Assembly (NCBI GenBank): GCA_902510475.1
Contig: CABXCC010000003.1
Coordinates: forward strand, 31,632-95,631
Length of the DNA stretch: 64,000 nt
Origin: an uncultured Bacteroidota bacterium
GTDB lineage: Bacteria > Bacteroidota > Bacteroidia > Flavobacteriales > Flavobacteriaceae
Direction: 5' to 3'
Positions 36,907 through 47,044 of this stretch are shown piece after piece (position 1 is the stretch's first letter; the number at the start of each line of letters is the position of its first letter). Both the position numbers and the translations under genes were made by a program. The notes beneath the pieces were generated by a model that did not search any database, had not been told where the DNA came from, and saw only the letters and a program-made list of their open reading frames with translations.

Positions 36907-37758
36907 ATGGCAAACTTAAAAGAAATTAGAAATAGAATTTCATCTGTATCTTCAACAATGCAGATTACAAGTGCTATGAAAATGGTTTCGGCTGCTAAAC
37001 TTAAAAAAGCACAAGATGCGATTACAGCAATGAGACCTTATTCAGATAAGTTAACACAAATGTTAGTCGATCTATCGGTATCCGTAGATTTTGAAAATGA
37101 ATTTTTGCAATCAAGAGAAACAAACAAATTATTAGTTGTTTGTGTTACCTCTAATAGGGGACTTTGCGGAGCTTTTAATTCTAATGTCATTAAAGAATGT
37201 TTAGAAATAGCCAAAAACTCTACCCATGAAGTTTCTTTTTTCTGTATTGGTAAAAAAGGGGGTGATATATTATCTAAAAAACATAATGTAATAGAGATTA
37301 ACAACGAGATTTTTGATGATCTAAGTTTTGAAAACTCCTCATTGATTGCAGATTTTTTAATGTCAAAGTTTTCTGATAAAGAGTTTGACAGAATAAAAAT
37401 TGTATATAATAAATTTAAAAATGCTGCAACCCAAATAGTTACAGATGAACAATATCTACCTATAGAAAATACAAACTCTAATGATGCTATTGATTCAAGT
37501 GATTATATATTTGAACCTTCTCAAACAGAAATTATCTCTGAGCTTATCCCAAAGTCTCTTAAGACACAATTATATAAGGCAGTTAGAGACTCATATGCAT
37601 CTGAACATGGCGCAAGAATGACCGCAATGCACAAAGCAACAGATAACGCAACTGACTTAAGAGACCAGCTAAAATTAACATATAACAAAGCGAGACAAGC
37701 AGCAATCACAAATGAAATTTTGGAAATTGTTGGTGGCGCAGAAGCTTTAAATAGTTAA
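36907..37758 (+). CDS. atpG: F0F1 ATP synthase subunit gamma
   Basis: The 283-residue protein has the N-terminal helix EIRNRISSVSSTMQITSAMK and the C-terminal helix ending RQAAITNEILEIVGGAEAL, the paired ends that make the rotary shaft. SNRGLCGAFNSNV is the conserved Rossmann-like segment. It is the last gene of the operon; a 69-bp gap with only a weak, AT-rich inverted repeat follows. Confidence 0.96.
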   Translation: MANLKEIRNRISSVSSTMQITSAMKMVSAAKLKKAQDAITAMRPYSDKLTQMLVDLSVSVDFENEFLQSRETNKLLVVCVTSNRGLCGAFNSNVIKECLEIAKNSTHEVSFFCIGKKGGDILSKKHNVIEINNEIFDDLSFENSSLIADFLMSKFSDKEFDRIKIVYNKFKNAATQIVTDEQYLPIENTNSNDAIDSSDYIFEPSQTEIISELIPKSLKTQLYKAVRDSYASEHGARMTAMHKATDNATDLRDQLKLTYNKARQAAITNEILEIVGGAEALNS

Positions 37759-37827
37759 CCCCCTCTCAAAGCTTTTTGCTTTCCAAGCATTATTAGTTTA
37801 TTTTTAGGCTTTTAATACTATAATAAC

Positions 37828-39294
37828 TTGGCCAAATTCTTACAACTATTTAAGCAAACATTTATATATGGTATTGCTACCGTAATCCCAAGAGTTATTA
37901 GTGTTATTCTTGTGAGAGTTCATACAGACAAAAGTGTTATTAATGAAGTTTCTGATTTTGGAACTTTATCTTTAATTTTCTCATATATTATTCTATTTAA
38001 TGTAATACTGTCTTATGGATTAGAAACCTCATTTTTCAGGTTTTATAATTCTGAAAAAAATAAAAAAGATGTATTAAACACAGCTGCGATTTCTATAATT
38101 ATTACCTCATTTTTATTTATATCAATATTTAGCATTTTCAAATTAAATATTTCAGAATTTACAGGCATAGGAGTTGATTATTTGCGCATTGTTATTTGGA
38201 TTCTTGTTGTTGATGCACTTACGGTCATTCCTTTTGCATACCTAAGAGTGAAAGGGAAAGCCTTTAAGTATTCTATTATAAAAATCATTAATGTTTTAAC
38301 ATATTTCTCTTTAAATCTTTTTCTGTTAATTTTTCTTCAAGACTTATCAGGAAAAAATCAGTTTTTTGACAATCTTTATTTTGAAGATTTTCAAGTTGCA
38401 TATATTTTCATTGCTAATTTAGCTGCTAGTCTGGTTTCTTTATTATTATTAATTCCATTTTATTTTAACATCAACTATAAAGCAAATTTTGCACTGCTTA
38501 AGAAGATGCTATTCTATGGGTTCCCAATTCTAATATCAGGCTTGGCTTTTGCCATAAATGAAACATTCGACAAAATATTATTAGATTTTTTACTTCCAGC
38601 TTCTGTGGCAAAAACAGAAATTGGCATGTACGCAGCATGTTATAAATTGGCAATATTTATGACACTATTCTCTACAGCCTACAAGTTAGCTATAGAGCCT
38701 TTTTTCTTTAGCGAAGCAGATAAAAAGAATTCAAAAAAGAATTATGCTCTAGTTTTAGAAACATTTGTTATTATAGGATCTTCAATTTTAGTACTTGTGG
38801 TTGTTTCTTTGGATATTTTAAAACAAATCTTTATTGGTGATCCTGAATATTGGAAAGCAATGTATATCGTTCCTATAATTTTATTTGCTAATTTCTGTTT
38901 AGGAATTTATCAAAACTTATCTGTGTGGTATAAAGTAACTGATATGACAAGGTTTGCAGCTTATATTTCTGTTATTGGGGCTACTTTAACATTATTAATT
39001 AATATTATATTGATACCAAAATATAGCTTTCTGGGCTCAGCAATAGCAACGTTCATAGCATATTTTACAATGGCATTTTTGTCTTATATTATCGGAAAAA
39101 AATATTATCCTATTCCTTACAATACACATAAAATACTGTTTTATCTAATATTATCTGTCTCACTATCTTCTATATCTTTTTACCTATATAGAGACAACTT
39201 ATTAATTGGAATTTTATGTGTACTAATAATGAATCTAGTAATTTTGTTAAACGAGAAAAAAAGAATAATTAATTTACTTAAATTAATGAGATGA
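37828..39294 (+). CDS. polysaccharide/lipid flippase of the MOP superfamily
   Basis: The 488-residue protein has about 14 predicted membrane helices. The opening [20 protein letters not shown] is typical of Bacteroidota polysaccharide biosynthesis/export proteins placed before dut. It is distinct from the flippase in the polysaccharide locus at 16871. It may move a lipid-linked envelope precursor. The start is TTG at 37828; the end overlaps dut by 4 bases (ATGA). Confidence 0.82.
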   Translation: MAKFLQLFKQTFIYGIATVIPRVISVILVRVHTDKSVINEVSDFGTLSLIFSYIILFNVILSYGLETSFFRFYNSEKNKKDVLNTAAISIIITSFLFISIFSIFKLNISEFTGIGVDYLRIVIWILVVDALTVIPFAYLRVKGKAFKYSIIKIINVLTYFSLNLFLLIFLQDLSGKNQFFDNLYFEDFQVAYIFIANLAASLVSLLLLIPFYFNINYKANFALLKKMLFYGFPILISGLAFAINETFDKILLDFLLPASVAKTEIGMYAACYKLAIFMTLFSTAYKLAIEPFFFSEADKKNSKKNYALVLETFVIIGSSILVLVVVSLDILKQIFIGDPEYWKAMYIVPIILFANFCLGIYQNLSVWYKVTDMTRFAAYISVIGATLTLLINIILIPKYSFLGSAIATFIAYFTMAFLSYIIGKKYYPIPYNTHKILFYLILSVSLSSISFYLYRDNLLIGILCVLIMNLVILLNEKKRIINLLKLMR

Positions 39295-39722
39295 TAGTTA
39301 GCATAGTTAATAAATCTAAGAATGAACTTCCCAAATATGAAACTCTTCTTTCTGCTGGAATGGACTTAAGGGCTAATTTACATGAATCAATTATTATAAA
39401 ACCGCTGCAAAGGTTGCTTGTAAAAACAGGATTGTATGTTTCCCTCCAACAAGGATACGAAGCGCAAATTAGACCAAGAAGTGGTTTGGCTTTGAAAAAG
39501 GGAATTTCTGTTTTGAATTCACCTGGCACTATCGATGCAGACTATCGCGGTGAAATTGGGGTAATACTCATTAATTTTTCTGACTCAGATTTTGAGATAA
39601 ATTCAGGTGATAGAATAGCACAAATGGTCATAGCAAAGCACGAAACTATTTCCTGGAAAATAGTAGATAAATTAAACGAATCTAAAAGAGGAGATAAAGG
39701 ATTTGGAAGCACTGGAGTTTAG
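39291..39722 (+). CDS. dut: dUTP diphosphatase
   Basis: This 143-residue trimeric dUTPase hydrolyses dUTP to dUMP, keeping uracil out of DNA. The five conserved motifs can be seen: [36 protein letters not shown] and the glycine-rich [10 protein letters not shown] at the C-terminus. ATG 39291 overlaps the flippase stop. Confidence 0.96.
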   Translation: MIVSIVNKSKNELPKYETLLSAGMDLRANLHESIIIKPLQRLLVKTGLYVSLQQGYEAQIRPRSGLALKKGISVLNSPGTIDADYRGEIGVILINFSDSDFEINSGDRIAQMVIAKHETISWKIVDKLNESKRGDKGFGSTGV

Positions 39723-39732
39723 AATTAAGATT

Positions 39733-40488
39733 ATGAAAAAAATTATTCTTTTACTATCAATTATTTTTTTAAATTCTTGCTCTTTACTACACAATGCATC
39801 AAAAAGCAATAAACAAGAAAACAGGAAATTCTCAGCTCAGAAATCAATAAGAAGCGCCAATAAGAATGAAAACAACATCGATTATATTCAAGCTAAGGCT
39901 AAAGTTTCCTTTAGGGACAACAAAAAAATGAAATCTAATACCGTTACTTTTAGGATCTCATCTGATGAAAAGTTGTGGATTAATGCAGCGCTTGGAGCGG
40001 CAAGAGTTTTAATAGACAAGGATTCTATAAAGTATTATAATAAAATAGAAAAAAACTTTTTTGAGACGGATTTTGATTATGTAAATAAAAAGATTGGAAT
40101 TGATGCTAATTTCCAGATTCTTCAGAATTTACTTCTTGGTATTTTAATAGAAAAATTTTCTCCTTCATCTTTGTTTAAAAGGAATATTAGTAGCTATGTA
40201 TTTAAAGAAAACCAATCTATTTTAGAATCAAAAACTGTTGAGTCAACAGTATCTATTAGCCCTTACAATTTCACAATCCTCAAGCAAACCTTTGCTACCA
40301 ATGAAAATTTGTTAGAGGTTTTTTATGATGATTATATTGAAATTCAAGGTCAAAATATTCCAACAAAAATTAGGTTTACTAATGATGGCTTAGAGAACCT
40401 TAATATTGAAATAAAATCAATTTCAGCTTTAGAAAAAATAAATATTCCATTTAGAATTCCAAAAAATTATAAAAAGATTGAATTGTGA
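39733..40488 (+). CDS. DUF4292 family lipoprotein
   Basis: The protein has 251 residues from the ATG at 39733. Ten upstream in-frame codons run into the dut stop region and are not likely to be coding. MKKIILLLSIIFLNSCSLL is a clear lipoprotein signal with a lipobox cysteine. The rest matches DUF4292, a Bacteroidota family whose beta-rich fold resembles LolB/outer-membrane lipoprotein carriers. The role is unknown. It is translationally coupled to the EnvC-like gene (TGATG). Confidence 0.8.
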   Translation: MKKIILLLSIIFLNSCSLLHNASKSNKQENRKFSAQKSIRSANKNENNIDYIQAKAKVSFRDNKKMKSNTVTFRISSDEKLWINAALGAARVLIDKDSIKYYNKIEKNFFETDFDYVNKKIGIDANFQILQNLLLGILIEKFSPSSLFKRNISSYVFKENQSILESKTVESTVSISPYNFTILKQTFATNENLLEVFYDDYIEIQGQNIPTKIRFTNDGLENLNIEIKSISALEKINIPFRIPKNYKKIEL

Positions 40489-41678
40489 TGGATATTCTGA
40501 GAATTGTATTTATAATAACTTTTCTTTTTTCTTCAAATATTTATGCTCAGTCTAAAACAGAACTTGAGAATCAAAGAAAAGAGATATTAAAAGATATTAG
40601 GCAAATTGAAAAAAAGCTATCTAATACAAAAAAAGAAAAGGGTATTATAATAGGAGATGTAGAGGATATCAATTTTAAAATTAAACTTCAGGAAAATTTA
40701 ATAAATAATATTAACAACCAGTTGAATATTATTGTTAGAGATATAGATTACAATGAAAATAAATTATCTGAATTAAACGTCAGGGAATCTTTGTTGAAGA
40801 ATGAGCTTTCGGATATGATTTTAAAATCTTATAAGAAAAGGTCTGATTTAAATAAGATTATGTTTATTTTTTCATCTACATCATTTGCACAAGCATATAA
40901 ACGAATTCAGTACTTTAAACAGTATGCCGGTTTTCAAAGAAAAACAATTAATAAAATTAAATCTACAGCAAAAGAAATTGAAACCACAATTGTAATTCTT
41001 GATTCTCAGAAATTATTAAAACAAAACTTGATAGATGAAAATGAACAAATCAGAAATAATTTAAATAAAGAATATAGAAATCTAAATAATTTAATTGCTA
41101 AAATTAGCCTAAATCAGAAAAAATACTCTGAACAGATTAAGAGTAAACAAAAACAATCGAAGGAAATTGACAAAAAAATTAATAAGTTAATAGCCGAAGC
41201 TATTGCAAAATCTAAAAAGAAACAAAACGGAATTGGTTTAACTGCTGAAGCTCAGTTAATTTCCAAAAATTTTAACACCAATAAAGGCAAGCTACCATGG
41301 CCTGTTTCAAAAGGCTATGTAGTATTAGGGTTCGGCAAACAACCACATCCGATTGTAAAAACTACTACTATTCAGAGTAATGGTGTTAGAATTAGAACTT
41401 CAAGTGATGTTGAGGCAAGAACTATATTTGACGGGCTCATCTATTCGATTATTCTTTCAAAAAATAATACTTACACTGTTCTTATTCAGCATGGAAATTT
41501 CTTTACTGTGTATAAAAATTTGTCTGAAATTTTTATTTCAAAAGGAGATAAGGTAAAAACAAAAGAATTACTTGGAAAGATATCTACAGATGTTTCAACC
41601 CAACAAACAATTTTAAGTTTTAGTATCTTCAAGGATGGTATTCCACAAAACCCTTCTTCATGGATCTATAAAATGTAG
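40488..41678 (+). CDS. EnvC-like murein hydrolase activator (degenerate M23 domain)
   Basis: The protein has 396 residues from the ATG at 40488. A signal peptide is followed by long coiled coils (about residues 20-240) and a C-terminal LytM-like domain. The zinc ligands seem lost: where active enzymes have HxGxD there is SNGVRI, and the HxH strand reads TILSFSI. This fits EnvC, which activates amidases rather than cutting murein itself. The gene ends exactly where the convergent thioesterase gene ends. Confidence 0.88.
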   Translation: MDILRIVFIITFLFSSNIYAQSKTELENQRKEILKDIRQIEKKLSNTKKEKGIIIGDVEDINFKIKLQENLINNINNQLNIIVRDIDYNENKLSELNVRESLLKNELSDMILKSYKKRSDLNKIMFIFSSTSFAQAYKRIQYFKQYAGFQRKTINKIKSTAKEIETTIVILDSQKLLKQNLIDENEQIRNNLNKEYRNLNNLIAKISLNQKKYSEQIKSKQKQSKEIDKKINKLIAEAIAKSKKKQNGIGLTAEAQLISKNFNTNKGKLPWPVSKGYVVLGFGKQPHPIVKTTTIQSNGVRIRTSSDVEARTIFDGLIYSIILSKNNTYTVLIQHGNFFTVYKNLSEIFISKGDKVKTKELLGKISTDVSTQQTILSFSIFKDGIPQNPSSWIYKM

Positions 41679-42179
41679 TTAAGAGAATAGGGCTTTTAGC
41701 TCAGTCGCATCATCAGCTTTCAATTTTCCGGCTAGAACCAGACTTAGTTGTTTTCTTCTCAAGGCAGCGTCGTAACGCTTTTTTTCTTGTTCTGTCTCAG
41801 GCAAAATTTTATCAATTTTAGTAGGCCTTCCATTTTTATCGACAGCTACAAATGTATAAATTGCCTCATTTGCTTTTATTTTTTCCCCTTTATCATCATC
41901 AATCCATACATCGATATAAACCTCCATAGATGTTGTAAAAGCTCTTGAAACTTTTGCTTCAATTGTAACTGTAGTCCCTATCGGAATTGCTTTTCCGAAT
42001 GAGACATGATTTACGGAAGACGTAACAACTATTTCTTCTGAATGTCTTTTAGCTGAAATACTAGCTGCTCTGTCCATCCTGGCTAATAATTCTCCACCAA
42101 ACAAATTATTTAGCGCATTAGTTTCACCCGGCAATACCGAATCTGTTAAAATCGTTAATGAATTTTGTGGAGTTTTAAT
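41679..42179 (-). CDS. acyl-CoA thioesterase (hotdog fold), probable ATT start
   Basis: The hotdog-fold protein contains NNLFGGELLARMDRAAS, a family hallmark, and the tail RYDAALRRKQLSLVLAGK. A start at TTG 42134 would drop the conserved first strand. The same frame upstream encodes KTPQNSLTILTDSVLPGETN, which fits the family N-terminus. No ATG, GTG or TTG precedes it before an in-frame stop, so ATT at 42179-42177 is the likely initiator (166 residues). It hydrolyses acyl-CoAs. It follows the HU-SPOR gene after 11 bases. Confidence 0.82.
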   Translation of the reverse strand: MKTPQNSLTILTDSVLPGETNALNNLFGGELLARMDRAASISAKRHSEEIVVTSSVNHVSFGKAIPIGTTVTIEAKVSRAFTTSMEVYIDVWIDDDKGEKIKANEAIYTFVAVDKNGRPTKIDKILPETEQEKKRYDAALRRKQLSLVLAGKLKADDATELKALFS

Positions 42180-42190
42180 GCCTTTATAAT

Positions 42191-43063
42191 TTAGTTTTTA
42201 ATCAATAGCCAAGCTTTTTCGTCTTCAATATTTCTAATCTCTGAAAGTGCAGTCCTAGCTTGCTCAACGCTGTCATAACTGTTGTAGGCAACTTGTAACA
42301 AACCATATTTATTGACTCCAACTTTTCTTGCCTCTAAGAAACCTTTTGATTTCAATTGTGAAATTAATTTTGTTGAGTTTTCTTCTAATCTGAATGATCC
42401 GGCTATAATATGGAAATTTCCATATTGTTTTTTGATTGGAAGTTTTACTATAGGCAAGGCAGTGCTGATGTTAAATGTTGCTTTTTGAATTTTTTGCTCA
42501 ATTTGTTCATTGGCCTCTGCAAGAGATGCGATATTATATTCATCAACTGAGTCTAAATAGGATTTTGAAAACACACCACTCAAGGAAATTAATACAATTA
42601 TAATCGCTGCATATCTTAAGTACGAATTACTTACTTTTTTATTTGTTTTTATAAGCACACTAGATTCCACTGAATTTAATCCAAAGGAGCTTTTTAGCAC
42701 TATTGAGTTCTGATCAGGTGTAAAAATAAATTTTGCATCTTTGAGATTTAATGAGCCTATATTTTTAATTTCAATCATCTCTTGATTCTCTAGCTTCTTT
42801 AAATTTTTATTAACCCAACTAGCAATTTTTTTCTCAGCTTTTTCATAAGATAGCTTTTCTGTGTAAGAGATGTGATTAATTAATAACCCATCATTTTTAA
42901 TAAGACTTCTGTTAAATGATATTTCTTTATTTGGAGGATAAATTTTTGTTTTATCAGAGCTTATTTTTGCAGAAATATTTCTACAGACCAGTGCGCCAAA
43001 ATTTGGCACAATTACACAGTCATGATCTCTCAATAAATTAAAAATATGTAGGCTTATTTTCAT
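42191..43063 (-). CDS. HU-CCDC81 and SPOR domain protein
   Basis: The 290-residue protein starts with two HU-like CCDC81 domains (about residues 1-60 and 61-125; HDCVIVPNFGALVCR and the second with IGSLNL). A single membrane helix follows near residues 150-168, then a C-terminal SPOR domain (about 210-290) beginning NFHIIAGSFR. SPOR binds denuded glycan strands at division sites. The architecture is a Bacteroidota speciality and suggests a link between cytoplasm and septal wall. It is in the same direction as the thioesterase gene. Confidence 0.87.
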   Translation of the reverse strand: MKISLHIFNLLRDHDCVIVPNFGALVCRNISAKISSDKTKIYPPNKEISFNRSLIKNDGLLINHISYTEKLSYEKAEKKIASWVNKNLKKLENQEMIEIKNIGSLNLKDAKFIFTPDQNSIVLKSSFGLNSVESSVLIKTNKKVSNSYLRYAAIIIVLISLSGVFSKSYLDSVDEYNIASLAEANEQIEQKIQKATFNISTALPIVKLPIKKQYGNFHIIAGSFRLEENSTKLISQLKSKGFLEARKVGVNKYGLLQVAYNSYDSVEQARTALSEIRNIEDEKAWLLIKN

Positions 43064-43112
43064 GTGTATTACTAATATACTTCAAGATATAAAATTATAT
43101 CAAATATTTATT

Positions 43113-44093
43113 TTAATAACCCAACTTTTTACGTACTCTTCCCAACACAGTATTGGCAGTTACTTTGGCTTTCTTTGCTCCAATTTGTAATATTTGTTCT
43201 ACTTCATCAGGATTACAAATAAAATAATTAAACCTCTCTCTTTCTTTACTAAAATTGTTAAGTATTAAATCCATTAATTCTTTTTTTGCATGCCCGAAAC
43301 CATAACCTCCAGTTTTGTAATTTGTTTTCATTTTTTCAATTTCTTCCTTTGAGGCTAGGAGCTTGTAAATATTAAACAAATTACAGTTTTTCCAATCCTT
43401 GGGTTCTTCAATTGGTGTTGAATTTGTTTTAATTGAATGGACTTGTTTTTTTAACGTTTTTTCAGATGCAAAAATATCTATTATGTTATTTTTGCTCTTG
43501 CTCATTTTTTCTCCGTCGGTTCCGGGGATTAGTTTTACCTCTTCCTGTACATGACCTTCTGGTACAACGAATGTCTCACCAAATAAATTATGAAATCTAT
43601 TAGCAACATTTCTCGTAATTTCTATATGTTGTAATTGATCTTTTCCAACGGGAACTAAGTGTGCATCATACATTAATATATCTGCAGCCATCAATAACGG
43701 ATAATTAAAAAGTCCTGAGTTCACATCATCTAATCTATCTTTTTTGTCTTTAAAACTATGGGCAAGAGATAGTCTGCTAAAGGGAAAAAAACAACTTAAA
43801 TACCATGATAATTCAGTTACCTGGGGCACATCACTTTGACGATAAAAAATTGTTTTTTTTGGATCCAATCCAAATGCTAACCACGCTGCTGCTGTATAAA
43901 GAGTGTTTTCCTTTAATATCTTTGAATCTTTTATTTGTGTCAAGGAATGAAAATCAGCAATAAATAAATAAGATTCGATTTCCTTTTGTTTTGAAAAATT
44001 AATTGCAGGTAAAATTGCTCCTAAAATATTTCCCATATGAGGAACGCCAGTACTCTGGATTCCTGTTAAAATTCTTTTCAAATTTTTTGCCAT
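43113..44093 (-). CDS. trpS: tryptophan--tRNA ligase
   Basis: The 326-residue class Ic synthetase shows STGVPHMGNILGAI (HIGH-type motif), GKDQLQHIE, and GEKMSKSKN (KMSKS loop). It starts with ATG at 44093. The -7 box ends only 4 bases upstream, so the mRNA may be leaderless. Confidence 0.96.
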   Translation of the reverse strand: MAKNLKRILTGIQSTGVPHMGNILGAILPAINFSKQKEIESYLFIADFHSLTQIKDSKILKENTLYTAAAWLAFGLDPKKTIFYRQSDVPQVTELSWYLSCFFPFSRLSLAHSFKDKKDRLDDVNSGLFNYPLLMAADILMYDAHLVPVGKDQLQHIEITRNVANRFHNLFGETFVVPEGHVQEEVKLIPGTDGEKMSKSKNNIIDIFASEKTLKKQVHSIKTNSTPIEEPKDWKNCNLFNIYKLLASKEEIEKMKTNYKTGGYGFGHAKKELMDLILNNFSKERERFNYFICNPDEVEQILQIGAKKAKVTANTVLGRVRKKLGY

Positions 44094-44097
44094 AAAA

Positions 44098-44105
44098 CAA
44101 AGTTA
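44098..44105 (-). promoter_or_regulatory. Bacteroidota -7 box for trpS
   Basis: The minus strand reads TAACTTTG, a perfect match, with just 4 bases between its last G and the trpS ATG. If used, transcription starts at or next to the A of ATG. Confidence 0.5.
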
Positions 44106-44129
44106 AAATTTTTATTAAAATAATTTAGC

Positions 44130-44137
44130 TAGTTTTG
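44130..44137 (+). promoter_or_regulatory. Bacteroidota -7 box for plsC
   Basis: TAGTTTTG matches TAnnTTTG and is 5 bases before the GTG start of the acyltransferase gene. It is divergent from the trpS box in the same 49-bp gap. Confidence 0.45.
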
Positions 44138-44142
44138 AACTT

Positions 44143-44898
44143 GTGATAGCAGTTAAATATATTTTTTGGACTATTTACAATATATGGTTTTACATATTAG
44201 TATTAGTCTTTACATTAATAATTATTTTACCAACCTTTGTTTTAATGCAATTAAGTGGGGCTCCCTATAAGTTTTTTTATGGTGCAGGTGTACTTTGGTC
44301 TGATCTAATTTTATTTGGCATGGGAATGTTTCCAAAAAAAAATAAGCCTCTAAAAACAACCAAACATAAGCCTTATATTTTTGTTGCCAATCATGTTTCA
44401 ATGATTGATGTTATGCTTTTAGTCTCTACAGTAAGAAATAATCCAATAGTGTTTATCGGAAAGAAAGAGCTGGAGAAAATCCCAATTTTTGGTTTTGTGT
44501 ATAAAAAAACAATGATATTAGTTGATAGATCTAGCAAGGAAAGTAAGAAGGGTGTATTTGAGCAAACTAAAACAAAATTAAAATCTGGGATAAGTATTGC
44601 AATTTTTCCAGAAGGAACTGTTCCAGGCATAGACATTGAACTTGCTCCCTTCAAGCATGGCGCATTCACAATGGCTATTGAGCATCAAGTGCCAATTGTC
44701 CCATTATCTTTTCTTGACAATAAAAAAAGATTCCCTTGGAGCTATGGAGGATTAATTGGAGCTTCAAAGGGTTCTCCGGGAAACTTAAGGGTAAATACTC
44801 ACAAGCCTATTCAAACAGAAGGAATGGTAAAAGATGATAGAGTTGAACTCAATGAAAAAGTGAGAGAAATTATTTTAAAGGACTTAAGAACAGCCTAA
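44143..44898 (+). CDS. plsC: 1-acyl-sn-glycerol-3-phosphate acyltransferase
   Basis: The 251-residue membrane-bound enzyme makes phosphatidic acid. It has two N-terminal membrane helices. [12 protein letters not shown] (the NHxxxxD catalytic motif) and FPEGTVPG (acyl-acceptor site) are both clear. The start is GTG at 44143. The stop shares CTAA with the stop of the convergent recA gene. Confidence 0.92.
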   Translation: MIAVKYIFWTIYNIWFYILVLVFTLIIILPTFVLMQLSGAPYKFFYGAGVLWSDLILFGMGMFPKKNKPLKTTKHKPYIFVANHVSMIDVMLLVSTVRNNPIVFIGKKELEKIPIFGFVYKKTMILVDRSSKESKKGVFEQTKTKLKSGISIAIFPEGTVPGIDIELAPFKHGAFTMAIEHQVPIVPLSFLDNKKRFPWSYGGLIGASKGSPGNLRVNTHKPIQTEGMVKDDRVELNEKVREIILKDLRTA

Positions 44899-45887
44899 AG
44901 CAATTCTTTAAGCTTGGTTTCTAAAGTTTCCATCAATTCAGGATTATCTTTAAGTAAATTTTTCACTGAATCTCTTCCCTGACCTAATTTAGTCCCTTCA
45001 TAACTAAACCACGATCCACTTTTATTTATAATTTCCGCCTCTACTGCATGATCAATAATTTCACCAACTTTTGAAATTCCTTCACCATACATAATATCAA
45101 ACTCAGCTAATTTAAAAGGTGGAGCAACTTTATTTTTTACAATTTTGACTCTTGTTTTATTACCCATTACTACACCATCACTGTTTTTGATCTGAGTTGA
45201 CCTTCTGATATCCAGTCTAATTGAAGCGTAAAATTTTAAAGCATTACCCCCAGTTGTAGTTTCTGGGTTGCCAAACATGATGCCTATCTTTTCACGCAAT
45301 TGATTGATAAACATTACCGTACAATTGGTTTTGCTAATTGATCCTGTAAGTTTTCTCAATGCCTGAGACATTAGCCTTGCGTGTAACCCCATTTTTGAAT
45401 CACCCATTTCTCCTTCAATTTCGCTCTTTGGAGTTAACGCAGCAACAGAATCTATAACAACCATATCTATAGCTCCCGATCGAATTAGATTATCTGTAAT
45501 TTCCAAAGCTTGTTCACCATGATCAGGCTGAGATATTATCAGATTTTCAATATCAACCCCTAATTTTTCAGCGTAAAATCTATCAAATGCATGTTCTGCA
45601 TCAATGAATGCGGCAATGCCTCCTTTTTTTTGACATTCAGCAATAGCATGTAGAGTTAAGGTTGTTTTTCCAGATGATTCTGGACCATAAATTTCAATTA
45701 CTCTTCCCTTGGGATAACCGCCTACCCCTAACGCAATATCTAAACCTAAAGATCCAGAAGATATAGACTCTACAGATTCATCAGGTGAATCACCCATCTT
45801 CATTACTGTTCCTTTTCCGTATGTTTTGTCTAACTTATCTAAAGTTAGTTGAAGTGCTTTTAATTTGTCTGCTTTTGCGTTGGCCAT
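44895..45887 (-). CDS. recA: recombinase RecA
   Basis: The 330-residue protein has the Walker A motif GPESSGKT near residues 68-75, [14 protein letters not shown] (the family signature) and a KNKVAPPFK segment. It is the central strand-exchange and SOS protein. The 113-bp upstream gap shows no perfect -7 box on this strand and no obvious LexA-like palindrome, so regulation cannot be called. The last 4 bases overlap plsC. Confidence 0.98.
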   Translation of the reverse strand: MANAKADKLKALQLTLDKLDKTYGKGTVMKMGDSPDESVESISSGSLGLDIALGVGGYPKGRVIEIYGPESSGKTTLTLHAIAECQKKGGIAAFIDAEHAFDRFYAEKLGVDIENLIISQPDHGEQALEITDNLIRSGAIDMVVIDSVAALTPKSEIEGEMGDSKMGLHARLMSQALRKLTGSISKTNCTVMFINQLREKIGIMFGNPETTTGGNALKFYASIRLDIRRSTQIKNSDGVVMGNKTRVKIVKNKVAPPFKLAEFDIMYGEGISKVGEIIDHAVEAEIINKSGSWFSYEGTKLGQGRDSVKNLLKDNPELMETLETKLKELL

Positions 45888-45968
45888 AATATTTATATTT
45901 CATTACTAATTTAGGATATCTTTTTACACAATACAATTTACAAAAGGACGATTTTTATCTTTTTTATC

Positions 45969-45976
45969 TACTTTTG
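45969..45976 (+). promoter_or_regulatory. Bacteroidota -7 box for trhO
   Basis: TACTTTTG matches TAnnTTTG, 24 bases before the trhO ATG. It probably drives trhO, ricT, gldH and the PBP gene, which overlap in series. Confidence 0.5.
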
Positions 45977-46000
45977 TTATTAAATCCAAATTAGTATAGC

Positions 46001-47044
46001 ATGCAACTGTACAATAAATTAAGTGCGGACGAAAGATCTAAGATTTTAGAGACTTCAAAACTTAAGAGAATTACTCTTTCATTTTATCAATATGCACATA
46101 TTGTTGATCCAAAAAAATTTAGAGATTCATTATTTATTTTTTGGAATAGTATAGATGTTTTAGGTAGAATACATATCGCAAAAGAAGGCATCAATGCACA
46201 ATTATCATTACCCGAAATAAATATCGACAAGTTCACTAAACATCTTAACTCGGTTTCATTTTTAAAAAATGTAAGATTAAATATTGCTTTAAAACATCAA
46301 GCAAAATCATTTTTAAAACTTAAAATAAAAGTGAGAAATAAAATTTTAGCTGATGGACTAAATGATAAAAGTTTTGACGTTACTAAAAAAGGAATTCATT
46401 TAAACGCTAAGGAGTTTAATAATTTAATGAGCAATAAAGATTCAGTTGTATTAGATATGAGGAACCACTATGAAAGTGAAATTGGACATTTTAAGGGTGC
46501 AATTTGCCCCGATGTTGATACTTTTCGTGATTCTTTAGAAGTCATAGAAAATAAAATTGAAAACGACAAAGAGGACAAGAACCTATTAATGTACTGCACT
46601 GGCGGGATTAGATGTGAAAAAGCAAGTGCCTACTTTAAACATAAAGGATTTAAGAACGTATATCAACTGGAAGGAGGTATAATTGAATATGCACGGCAGG
46701 TTAAAGAACAAGAACTAAAAAATAATTTTGTTGGAAAAAATTTTGTTTTTGACAACAGACGAGTAGAAAAAATTAGTGAAGAAATTATCGCTCAGTGTCA
46801 TCAGTGTGGGGCTCCTTTTGACGTCCACACCAATTGTGCAAATGATGCGTGTCATTTGTTATTTATTCAATGTGATGAATGTAAAAAGAAGATGAAAAAC
46901 TGTTGTTCTAATAAGTGTCTAGAAATTAATAAGATGCCACATTTATTACAAAAAAAACTTAGAAAAGGAAAAAAAAACAGCCACATCATTTTTAAAAAAG
47001 GAAGAACAAATAACATAACAACTTTCAAAAGAAATGAGCTGTAA
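46001..47044 (+). CDS. trhO: oxygen-dependent tRNA uridine(34) hydroxylase (rhodanese family)
   Basis: The protein has 347 residues. An N-terminal acylphosphatase-like domain (HIAKEGINAQLS) is followed by a rhodanese domain with the active-site loop YCTGGIRCEKAS, whose first Cys is near residue 199. A C-terminal Cys-rich region (CHQCGAPFD, CDECKKKMKNCCS) may bind metal. TrhO (YceA) hydroxylates wobble uridine to ho5U. The end overlaps ricT by 11 bases. Confidence 0.93.
   Translation: MQLYNKLSADERSKILETSKLKRITLSFYQYAHIVDPKKFRDSLFIFWNSIDVLGRIHIAKEGINAQLSLPEINIDKFTKHLNSVSFLKNVRLNIALKHQAKSFLKLKIKVRNKILADGLNDKSFDVTKKGIHLNAKEFNNLMSNKDSVVLDMRNHYESEIGHFKGAICPDVDTFRDSLEVIENKIENDKEDKNLLMYCTGGIRCEKASAYFKHKGFKNVYQLEGGIIEYARQVKEQELKNNFVGKNFVFDNRRVEKISEEIIAQCHQCGAPFDVHTNCANDACHLLFIQCDECKKKMKNCCSNKCLEINKMPHLLQKKLRKGKKNSHIIFKKGRTNNITTFKRNEL

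Noticed and set aside
37759..37827. Possible terminator after atpG (AAAGC-TTTTT-GCTTT)
   Set aside because: The stem is only 5 bp and AT-rich, and no clean T-run follows the stem.
45888..46000. SOS-box-like operator before recA
   Set aside because: No convincing palindrome or -7 box could be found on the recA strand in this gap.
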